Positions 46,320 through 64,000 of a DNA stretch of 64,000 nucleotides are shown piece after piece. The position numbers and the translations under genes are program-made. The notes under the pieces were generated by a model that had not been told where the DNA came from, ran no database searches, and was given only the letters and a program-made list of their open reading frames with translations. The first letter of the stretch is position 1; each line of letters begins with the position of its first letter. The DNA comes from Lota lota (lineage: Eukaryota > Chordata > Actinopteri > Gadiformes > Lotidae), in NCBI GenBank assembly GCA_026745465.1, contig JACYXH010000273.1, positions 900,046 through 964,045 on the forward strand, in the 5' to 3' direction.

Positions 46320-47700
46320 TTTTTTGCAGAACATTGGATTTACAGATGGCTGCTGGAATGTTATGAATAATTTGTACTTCATTATTTTACATAAATATTT
46401 CCAACATAAATGACCAGAAAGACTGGTTAGGCCTACACCAATGTTTATTCCAGTAGGAGTCATATACATCACATATATAATAATGTAACAAATAAAACCA
46501 TTGTTTTTCCTCTTGTTGGAATTGTTAACACTTCAGTGTCAAGGACAAGGACTTTCGGACCAGAGGGAAATCTACACAAAGAAAAACATCCATTATACAG
46601 TTAAACATTTACCAATTTATATAACAATTAATATTAATACAATTGACCAAGTACATATATTTAAACATCATGGTAGGATTGTTTTCTCTCTCATGGAAAT
46701 GAATTGAGAATTTAAAACTTACAGCTTCACTGCAGGCTTTTGCCAACATTCAGGTTTAACGTGGTTCCGTGTATACTTTCCAATCAACACCTGAATGACA
46801 GCTATGGACAATAGTTAATTGATGTCAAAAGCTGACTGCAACAGTATACCTATATTAGACCAAACCACTAGCAGGGTTATTTTGAAAGCTATATTGGCCT
46901 TAGATTAAATATAGCTCTAAATGGATGATGGCTGCTTCCTGTTCATGATGTGTTAGTTGAAGAGACACTTTACAGTTTTGTGTCCGTGTGCTGTGGATTG
47001 AAGAGACATTACATTGTTATGTCTGTGGAGCAGATAGTGGTTCTTGGCATTTCGATGGTGCTTCTTCCCTGGATCCTATTGCGGTAACCCAAGTGCCATC
47101 AATTGCTATCCCAAAGTAAACAGTGAAACACAATTTTGGTTCAGATTAACCGAACAAATTATTGATTTTGACTGCTTATGAACAATGAAGACGTATCCCC
47201 AAGGACAGCTCATAGTTAAGTATGTACCGAGCCACGACTGTTATTCTATCACTTTTCAAAGCCTTTAGGATTCGGCCTGCATGCATCTTACTTTAATGGC
47301 CATGCTGCAGCAGTGTCCTTGCGGACTTCTGTGCAGGTTATAAATTGGTGCATTGATGTGCACATGGAATAATTCAAATGATGAGGAGGTCAAAAGCGTA
47401 AGTTTGGATTGTCTCTGCATTCTTCCACCGCCTCCCCGTCTTTTATAAGATGGTGATGACACCTACATGTTCTAAGGAGAAACAGGCCTGCAGATGGAAA
47501 ACTCCTCCCTGCTACAGACCTGTTGGTGGCAGCAGGGAAGCCGCGCTTTACACATGAAGAAGAACGGCAGAGCGCCCTCCTCAGGAAATGGTCTTTGCAC
47601 TAAGCTCTTGATCCTAAGCATCGCCATATTGACATCCCAACAACGTTGAGAGGTAAAATACATTTCGTAATTTGACCAATAATAAACATATATTTGAAGC
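46320..47700. other. Intergenic upstream of csnk2a1
   Basis: No coding signal recognised; short open frames on both strands lack context. Confidence 0.45.
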
Positions 47701-47739
47701 ACCGTTGATGTGCGTACGCACACGGCAGTACTTTAAGAG

Positions 47740-48115
47740 TGGGATAGAACTGCGTTGTTGCTCTGCGGTTCGGCATCAGTATTTAAAGGATCTGAAGGCG
47801 TTGTCAGCCTCGCGAGCTAACCAGCTATTCACTCATAGCTTGCTAGCCTAGCGGTTTTTCTGCATTGTGTAATAAATTCTTCAGAGTAAAAAGGTCCTAC
47901 GATGTGTGACTATCCAGACGACGTAATTTTAAGACACTGGTCGGTCTCCCTATCCGCCACACCACCTCGATGTGTCAACAATTAAGCTCATAATCGTGTC
48001 GCTTTCAACCGGCTTTTGCCTAGCTAGCGCGCTAGGCTAGCTGGTTAGCTCCCAGCTACTAGCTATCGTTAGCTCCCAGCCAGCTGTCCAGCTCGCTGGC
48101 TACTTCTGCTGGTGA
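47740..48115 (+). promoter_or_regulatory. Probable promoter and non-coding first exon region of csnk2a1
   Basis: GC-rich stretch with a TATTTAAAG at about 47780 and runs of gctagc/gttagctccc words. It lies about 1.6-2 kb upstream of the coding start exon, which has its own acceptor at 49674 and so needs an upstream exon. Exact exon bounds could not be fixed. Confidence 0.35.
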
Positions 48116-48119
48116 GGCC

Positions 48120-48965
48120 TTGGTAGGGGGTAGAAAGAGGGGTTAGGGTATGCGGTAGAGATAACGGTTAGGGTAGACAGTAGGTTTGGGGTAGGTGGTA
48201 GAGTAGGTTACGGGTAGGAGGTAGATATTAGGGTAGGGGTAGGAACTAAGTTAGAGAGTAGGGTTGGGGTAGGAGGTATTGAGTAGGGTTAAAGTAGGAG
48301 GTAGAGAGTAGGGTTAATGTAGGTGGTAGGGTAGGAGATAGTGAGTAGGGTTAAGGTAGGAGGTAGTGAGTAGGGTTAATGTAGGTGGTAGGGTAGGAGA
48401 TAGTGAGTAGGGTTAAGGTAGGAGGTAGTGAGTAGGGTTAAAGTAGGAGGTAGGGTAGAGGTAGTGAGTAGGGTTAAAGTAGGAGGTAGGGTAGAAGGTA
48501 GTGAGTAGGGTTAAAGTAGGAGGTAGGGTTAGGGTAGAAGGTAGTGAGTAGGGTTAAAGTAGGAGGTAGGGTTAGGGTAGAGGTAGTGAGTAGGGTTAAA
48601 GTAGGAGGTAGGGTAGGAGGTGGTAGGTAGGGTTAGGGTAGGAGGAAGGGAGTAGGGTTAGGGTAGGAGGTAGTGAGTAGGGTTAAAGTGGGAGGTAGGG
48701 TAGGAGGTAGTGAGTAGGGTTAAAGTAGGACGTAGGGTAGGAGGTAGTGAGTAGGGTTAGGGTAGGAGGTAGGGAGTAGGGTTAGGGTAGGAGGTAGGGA
48801 GTAGGGTTAGGGTAGGAGGTAGGGTAGGAGGTAGTGAGTAGGGTTAGGGTAGGAGGTAGGGTAGGAGGTAATGAGTAGGGTTAAAGTAGGAGGGAGAGAG
48901 TAGTGTTAGGATAGGTGGTAGGGACTATGGTTAGGGTAGGAGGTAGGGTTAGGGTAGAGGTAGTC
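48120..48965. repeat. Telomere-like minisatellite in csnk2a1 intron 1
   Basis: Mixtures of gtagggttagggtaggaggt and gtgagtagggttaaagtagg. TTAGGG and TTAAAG hexamers are interspersed with GTAGGAG units, G-rich on the plus strand. Confidence 0.9.
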
Positions 48966-49701
48966 TCCTCTGTTTAGTCTGTTAGTGAGGCTTTGGACAG
49001 CATAGGGAGATGTTTATACAGTTATAATGAACTATAAAATCATTTAGTTTTGTTATGGTGATACATCGGTTTACCCTAGTATCAATAACCTTCACACAGG
49101 TACTGGAGTCATTAAAGCAAGGTTGACTTATAGATACAATACGGTGGTCGACGTTAACTGACATGGTTTGCTTCAGCCTGCTTAATTGACATGGACTCCC
49201 TGTGTTTGTGTTACAGGAGATAGAGCTTTGTGGTGGACCCCAGTGATGACTGTATTGACCCCTGTACCCCCTGATTAGACTGCTTGGATGACCCTTTTAA
49301 CTCTCAGGTGTTGCCTTTTTCATTACAATGTTCAAATGAATATGCACTTGCTTGTCTTTATAGATGATAATTTTATCAGTAACTTGCATCGTTACACTAT
49401 TTTCTAGTGCACATTGCCTGAATAACAGTTCTCTATCGGACCCTAACATCCTTTGATATTGATGCGCCCATTTAGATTTCTCACGATTAACGAATCGCAA
49501 CCACCGCTGTTGAATCTCCCCTCATCCTGGAGGCCCCTCCAAGGTGCTGAACGTCTCCTATCTTCATCCAAATGACCCCCAGCGGCCTTTCTGGAGGCCC
49601 GTGATTGTGTGAGGGTAGACTCGTGTACATTGAGTGATTTGGTTGATTTCTTTTTAATACTTTTTTTTTTTTAGGAGCTTTAGAGAAGATCTTCGTAGAA
49701 T

Positions 49702-55430
<5,729 letters not shown>

Positions 55431-55670
55431 GCCCCGCCCACCTCCTCACCTGTGTTGTGTGTGTGCTCCCGTCCCCTTTTTATCATTTTGAAAAAAATAA
55501 CAAAGAGAAACATTCAAATGCTTTTCACCTTCAGTTATTTTCCTTTTCGACATCTGAACCTAACAAGTGTTTCGTTCCACCCGTCAGGATTATTAGCGTT
55601 CATTTGGGTGTTATTTCACAATGCCAGTGTCTAGAAATTCTATTATGATGTAGACATGAAGAGAATGGAT

Positions 55671-55676
55671 AATAAA
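55671..55676 (+). terminator. Polyadenylation signal of csnk2a1
   Basis: AATAAA 240 bases past the stop codon, with a second AATATAAAG-like variant nearby. Confidence 0.6.
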
Positions 55677-55709
55677 ATTTATTTTGTATGTTCCAAATAT
55701 AAAGTGTTG

Positions 55710-56764
55710 CTTGAAACTGTTTTGTTGGGGGAATCGCGGTAATGCACCGTGAAACCTTTACACAACGTCACTATCAAGTCCCAAGTCTGGTCTACCCCAC
55801 CCTGTGACGGGTGCTTTACACACACTGCTGTCGTGTTAAGATGCTATCCTTCGTTAATTGGACTTTTGTAGATATTCTACAGTTACTGTCTAGTTGCGTG
55901 CTCCCAGTGTGGCGCCGGGGACAATAGATTGCCAAGTTTATGTTTCCTTCACTTCTGTGTGTGTGTGTGTGTGTGTCCATGTTTGTTTTTTATGAAGTCT
56001 TACACATGATTTTGATTACATAGCATTTTTTTGTAAATTTGTTTTATGTTGGGAGGAGTTTCGTCACTTGCAACAAAAAAAACAACAACTTCAGAAATAA
56101 ACAGTTTGAACAGGTGTATGCGGGCACTATATGATTATATGACTATGTCCGTGATTATTAGGTTGTGTGAAAAGTTGTATGCGGACACATGTGAATATAA
56201 ATGTCGGTGATTATCAGGTTGTGTGATTAATGCGGACAAGATTATCGAGTTGTGTGATTCAACTGAGAAGCGGTCTCAATTTGGAGTAAGTACACATTAG
56301 GTTGCTTTGGAGAAGTCGTATACAGGGTCAGCTGTCTTTTGATATGAAGCACATTTGTAGCATAATGTACTTTTGAACATTTTCATCATCATGGCTATTC
56401 AAACAACCACTACATGGAACTGAATTCAAAACGCATTAATGTACTTTTTGCAAATTACCTTTCACTGGCAGTTAAAGTGTTTAGACTATTGCGTTCAATG
56501 CCATTCCGATAGTCTTTTATTATTGATACTCATATTACAAAGACAATTTTTTTAAATGTATTCAATTGTCTGCTAGATATTTATGAAAAGAAAAGGCACA
56601 TTTCAGTCAAATGTTGAAATCTGAATTTGGTAGCAAGCTATTTATTCAGAGGTTAACACATCTTCGTTTTTATTTTAATGGAACTATATTCATATTGACA
56701 CTTGCTTTATTTCATTGACGTTGATATTTTATATAAAGAATAGATTGCCAAACATTACGACCCT
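55710..56764. other. Intergenic between csnk2a1 and the paraoxonase
   Basis: A short imperfect duplication at about 56110-56265 (word gattatcaggttgtgtgatt and relatives). Otherwise nothing assignable. Confidence 0.45.
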
Positions 56765-57235
56765 TGATTGAGAGGATCCTGAATTGTAGCGTTGTGCGTT
56801 ATTCCGGTCTACCACAACATCATTTCCGGTCCTTCACTTTTTAGGAGCTGTGTACGCCAGTTAACAATCCCCGGAGCGAGAATAATAAGAACATGACAGG
56901 AAGAACAACAAATAAGAAAAGGAGAATACAAATTAAGTTTATTTGACAAAGCATTTTTCCGAATCATGTAACGGTAACTGATATTCCACTATTGAAAGTC
57001 CCGCCCACTGTCTCACCAATAACGCTCATTTGGAGCATCCCATTCCGTCGAGGGGTGACGCTTGGGAACGACGTTGTTTTCGGCCAACTACAGCGGCCCC
57101 GGATGTTGCTTCTCAGCCAATGGGCGTTAGGACTGACGTTAAATTGAGACGCCCTTTCCCGATAAGTTTGAGGTAAAGTTATTTTAATCGAATAAAGACC
57201 ACATTTCACAACCGAAACCAAAACGACCCTTACAC
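56765..57235 (+). promoter_or_regulatory. Paraoxonase upstream region (shared with 15.6 kb)
   Basis: Contains tccggtctaccacaac and ttccggtcc words, a GC box-like cccgcccac at about 56999, and ends just before the 5' UTR. Its first 300 bases have a diverged copy at 15592-15920. Confidence 0.5.
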
Positions 57236-57238
57236 AAA

Positions 57239-60092
<2,854 letters not shown>

Positions 60093-60099
60093 TTTCTGA

Positions 60100-61155
60100 A
60101 AGCATTCATTACTCTCACCAAGTCATTGACTATGGCTACAAAAGGGCTCAGTTATCAGTTAATTTGTGATGAACAATATAAATGTTTTTATATATGTGCC
60201 ATACTGGTCTGACTTAAATTTCACTGTAATTGCGTTTTATGTGTTGGGTCGAGTTAAAGAGTTCAAGCCTGTCTTTTGAAAGGGATGGCAAACCAGAATG
60301 TCTGGAAATGTGTGTTACTTACACCCAGCCCAAAGCAGAGACCCGACGTGGGTCATGTGATTGCTTTGTTTGTTTTTCAAAGCTTGCTCAAAAGGTCTTA
60401 AGCTGTAAAATGTGTGGATTGTTTTCTGTTAATACTTTACAAGTAGATCAGTATAAAAAAGGTAATATGGTCAATGTCAATTTTGGCGCCTTCTTTATAA
60501 CCCGACAGTGTACTACCTTCTTCAAAGAGTTACATATTTCAACATCTATGTTTGGATAAGATAAGACCATCAATCCTTGAAATGATGATGTAACCACCCT
60601 GTGAATCCCGTTTCCATGTAATTTCTGAGCGGGTTAAGGTTGAACATGAGGAAGGGACTGTTATAATTGCTGCATTTGCAGTTTTTATCGGGCACAGATT
60701 TCTTAAATTATCGTAAGTATGGTATTTATGAGTAGATATGTACTATAATTGTAGCCTTTTTTGTCGGTCTTATGTCTTTGGTGTGTTCATGCTGATTCCG
60801 CGTGATCAGCACAGAGCAAGGTCTAGATGCTGATGTCACACACATGTAGAAACAATGAGATGTTTAAACTTTATTTCTTCGTCAGAGAAATGCTCCTCTC
60901 GTCAAGAGAAATCGATCTGAAAAGCCTCCCCACCTGTCGGCTATTAAAACATATTGATAGGCTTTATAGAATATGAATCACCAATTTGTACGATGGTTAT
61001 GTTGACTTTAACTTCACTAAATATTACCTATTCATATGAATCCATGATGTGCTATTCAAATGAAAGTATCTGCTATTTATATTCATTAATGTATCTGCTA
61101 TTCATATGAATTAATGATTGTTATTCATTTGAATTCATGTATCTGCTATTCATAT
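60100..61155. other. Downstream of the paraoxonase, no gene recognised
   Basis: Likely includes 3' UTR. A weak repeat of ctattcatatgaattcatg words appears at about 61025-61160. The open frame at 60230-60559 has no recognised similarity. Confidence 0.4.
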
Positions 61156-61159
61156 GAAT

Positions 61160-61310
61160 TCATGTATCTGAACTGAGTCCATGTGATCTGAACTGAGTCC
61201 TTGTGATCTGAACTGAGTCCTTGTGATCTGAACTGAGTCCTTGTGATCTGAACTGAGTCCATGTGATCTGAACTTAGTCCTTGTGATCTGAACTGAGTCC
61301 AGGGTTCTGA
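61160..61310. repeat. 20-nt repeat, second array
   Basis: About seven units of tgatctgaactgagtccttg, the same unit as at 60012-60092. Confidence 0.95.
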
Positions 61311-61319
61311 ACAGAAATC

Positions 61320-62033
61320 TCCTGTGCTTAAGTGAAGAAGATATACTGTGTCTTGGTCTACCTTATGAAAGCAAAGACAATCTCACATTCAAAACATACA
61401 TTTTATTAAAAGTACATGGACAACATCAAGTGATATAAAATATTTTGTACATGACATCATTCAATATTTTTACATGAAATACATTAATTCCTGAAATTTC
61501 CCTATGAAGTTCATTCATGATATTTCACAGATTGAAACAGATGTTTTGCAAAATAAAATGTATAAAGATTTGTGGTTGTGTTTTTCTAATCTGACTAGTC
61601 AGAACACGTATAAAAATAACATATTTAACATCATGATGTTCCGAACACGTGAAAATAATGAAATCATCATGATGAACTTTCACTAGGGTGTAAAGTACAA
61701 TCGTTTCCTCTTGTTGCAGTCAGCATCAGTCGTCAACTGGATTATATTTCATGAATAGAAAAAAAGCAAATAATCAAAATACTATCTAATCTAAAAAAGT
61801 ATAAAGTCGACCAATATGAATTACTCAACTGAAGTACAAGTAACGCCATGGTTCTACCACTGTTCTACAATATATGGAAGCTTCAGAAGTCAATTCATCT
61901 TTTTGCTTCGTTAGAGAACCTTATATTTTCTCAAATATGGCCGCATTTTTACAGTTATGAGTTTTGTAATTCACACCGCTGTTCTCATACAGCATACCGT
62001 TAGTAAGAAACACTCGTTACTGGTGCTACTCCC
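61320..62033. other. Intergenic, no gene recognised
   Basis: AT-rich; short open frames only. Confidence 0.45.
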
Positions 62034-62250
62034 TTAACGCTATGGTAGGCAATTTATTTAGAAGCATTTTTTTGTGATATTTGTTGATGAATAAAAGGCT
62101 CTGACGAAATCCGGTATCTTTGGCTGTCACCGACCTGTAATAAGCCAGTCCAATCATTTCGTTCGGCCCGAATGAAATACTTTCTGTTGGATACTTTCAA
62201 AATCTAGTTTACTCTGGCTGGTTCCTCAAAATTGCCTGCCCTACCTTTAA
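62034..62250. mobile_element. piggyBac-like MITE (TTAA target)
   Basis: TTAA at both edges with imperfect inverted repeats: GGTAGGCAATTT at the left and, read inverted, GGTAGGGCAGGCAATTT at the right. About 217 bases with no coding capacity. TTAA target use is typical of the piggyBac superfamily; family by inference only. Confidence 0.55.
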
Positions 62251-62785
62251 ACATACAACAATTGAGATAGTTAACCAAATTCACAAATTAACTACAATTA
62301 TCAAAATAACAATAAAAGTGTTGACGTTACGTCACAACATTGAAGTCTGTGCGTTGCAGAGATATTTAATTAAGTTAGCAGCTAGCCCATCTAGTGCCAG
62401 CCGGTACCGTCGTGTAATACCACTTTGTACCTCAAGAGGTCACTGCAGTGCAGTGTCCAGTCTGCCCTCAGTCCAACATGAGCGGATAAAGAAGTATGGC
62501 TGCCTAGACGGCGCATATTTACCTGATCACTTTAAGGAGAACAACTTGATGACACCATAGTACGTATTAACTGTGAACAGTAAGCTTTACGCTATATTCA
62601 GTGGGTTGATGAGTTTGGGGGGGGGGGGGATCAAAGACCTTTCGGAGGCATATCCTTGTTTCTTACAACAGGGTTGGACACCATGACTTTCTGCCCCCTA
62701 TTTCGTGGAAGACTAATTGGCCGGTTGGCCAAATCGTACTCGTTGCACCTCTAAACTAAGTACGACAGATCTCGAGGACATCCGT
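62251..62785. other. Downstream flank and probable 3' UTR of the K+ channel gene
   Basis: Contains a poly-G tract at about 62618-62627. No other gene recognised. Confidence 0.4.
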
Positions 62786-63982
62786 TCACCCCATGTCATC
62801 GGTATCCTGTGGCAACGCCTCTGCCACGATGGATATGGTGAACCGTGTCTCTCCACCCGCTGGGCGCTGGACATTCTCCGGCGGAACGTCTCGACGAGGA
62901 GAACCAGGCTCGCTGTAGCACGGTTCAAAGATCCACTCGTCCTGCTTCTCTGCACCACCTTCAACCGGGCGGAGGTCCAGTAGGGGCTCCGATTCAGCGA
63001 TGTCCCCCAGCGAGACGGCGTCCTCCCGTCCCAGCGGGTAGATGAACACCTCGCTGGCGCTGAGCCCGCGCCTCCGCCGCGGGGAACCCTCCAGAGTCTC
63101 CATGTTGTTGAGGAGGTCGCTGCAGCTCTTGGAGCGACTCATACCTCGGCGGTACAACCGCAACCGGCTCTCTTCGCCGATCTTCTTGATGACGGTGCTG
63201 TAGTCCTCCCCCTCCTCCTCCCGGAACTTGAAGATGTCCACCACGGTGGGCCGGGGCGTCTGGAGGCCCTTGCCGTGGTCCGGCTGGAGGGCCACGTCCA
63301 GGGCCGTCTTGTGCCTCTGTCTCCTCTTCTTCAGGACCTTGTGGGCCTCCACCACCATGTGGACGTTCCAGCTGAAGAACAGCGACAGCCAGGCCAGCCC
63401 CATGTACACCCAGATCTCTGCACACACTCTGTACAGCCTGGGGTAGTCTATGTTCGGATTGACCCCTTAAAATCAGGGTTTTAAAAACACAGCGCAAAAC
63501 GATAATTGATGATATAGTCACGACTCGGGCGGTAATATTCTGTTGGAAATGAATAGGATTTGGATTAACACGTCTTTTCTTTACCTGCCACATAGTCCCC
63601 AAAGCCCACTGTGGTGAGGGTGATGAACGAGAAGTAGATGCCTTCCAAGTAGCTCCAACCTTCCAGTGACATGAACACAAATGGCGGCATCACAAGATGC
63701 ACCACCAGCCCCCATAACAGAAAGAGGGCTGTACATATTAACTGGACCTTTTTCTGACAAAGCAAAAGAAAGAAGGTACATTTTGTGAACGTGTGCGCGT
63801 TTGAAGGAACTTGACACAACTGGCAGCTATAGGAACGACTCTTACCACTGAAAGGCCTTTCCGGATCAGGACCTGGGACAGGCGCTTAGCTCTGTCTCCA
63901 AAGAAAGAGCCCAGATCACTAATCCAAACGAGACAGAGCGGGATCCCAAAAAGACCATAGAGTATGCAAAACACACGGCCAC
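62786..63982 (-). CDS. kcnk5: Two-pore-domain potassium channel, KCNK5 (TASK-2)-like, 3' part
   Basis: Plasma-membrane background K+ channel subunit. Exons on minus: 63846-63982, 63585-63753, 62786-63465; the gene continues past the right edge. The first visible exon starts GGRVFCILYGLFGIPLCL, joining after the first pore (transmembrane 2 region). The next carries LFLLWGLVVHLVMPPFVF and the second pore with selectivity filter TVGFGD, then YVAGVNPN. The last has the final helix AEIWVYMGLAWLSLFFSW and a cytoplasmic tail with KKRRQRHK, VVDIFKFREEEGEDYSTVIK, SRSKSCSDLL and an acidic end. Wording around the pore and the FKF...IKKIG tail fits KCNK5 better than KCNK16, KCNK17 or KCNK6 as I recall them. 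The tail is shorter than in mammalian KCNK5. Confidence 0.85.
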
Positions 63983-64000
63983 CTGCAGTCTTCGGAGCAA

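Noticed and set aside
62786-63982. KCNK6 or KCNK16/17 identity for the K+ channel
   Set aside because: The sequence around the second pore and the FKF...IKKIG tail matches KCNK5 as recalled better than those members; not tested by alignment.

Overview
The window looks like teleost fish genomic DNA. Genes are split into many small GT-AG exons. The identifiable products are vertebrate-specific (FXYD proteins, DAP10, DAP12, I-kappa-B-NS, paraoxonase, a two-pore K+ channel, an IgGFc-binding-protein-like mucin). The introns are full of micro- and minisatellites. The very high tandem-repeat density would suit a gadiform-like genome, but that is a guess. No bacterial, CRISPR, rRNA or convincing tRNA features were seen, and no LTR or viral element was recognised.

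Layout, left to right. 0-5.6 kb (minus): the 5' end of an FCGBP-like gene with a TATA promoter near 5.63 kb, a signal-peptide exon, and two tandem near-identical 1,221-nt exons. Its 3' part lies off the left edge. 5.6-13.1 kb: repeat-rich DNA with three copies of an unclassified dispersed element, two of them forming a large palindrome, plus 24-nt minisatellite arrays and an orphan promoter-like stretch. 13.1-14.2 kb: a 36-nt array followed by a broken vWF type D exon. 15.6 kb: a diverged copy of the paraoxonase upstream region. 17.8-24.2 kb (plus): two FXYD genes. 26.4-36.4 kb (minus): nfkbid, complete as a 12-exon, 464-aa in-frame model, with arrays in most introns. 39.4-43.8 kb (plus): hcst (DAP10) and tyrobp (DAP12). 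47.7-55.7 kb (plus): csnk2a1, complete at 392 aa. 57.2-60.0 kb (plus): a paraoxonase, 9 exons, with a frame problem at the exon 4/5 junction. 62.8-64.0 kb (minus): the 3' half of a KCNK5-like channel running off the right edge.

The block FXYD - nfkbid - hcst - tyrobp matches, from memory, the mammalian 19q13.12 neighbourhood, so it is probably old conserved synteny. hcst and tyrobp encode the two adaptors of activating NK and myeloid receptors, and nfkbid encodes a nuclear regulator of NF-kappa-B targets. csnk2a1, the paraoxonase and the K+ channel appear to be unrelated neighbours.

The most unusual features are: tandem duplication of a whole phase-symmetric FCGBP exon with patchy divergence; minisatellites that grew across functional boundaries (an nfkbid splice donor copied about ten times, and the paraoxonase stop codon inside a 20-nt repeat); a DAP10 tail with YMNA in place of a YxxM motif; a tyrobp start without an evident signal peptide; and the paraoxonase frame break. 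All exon boundaries were inferred by eye from splice signals and reading-frame continuity.
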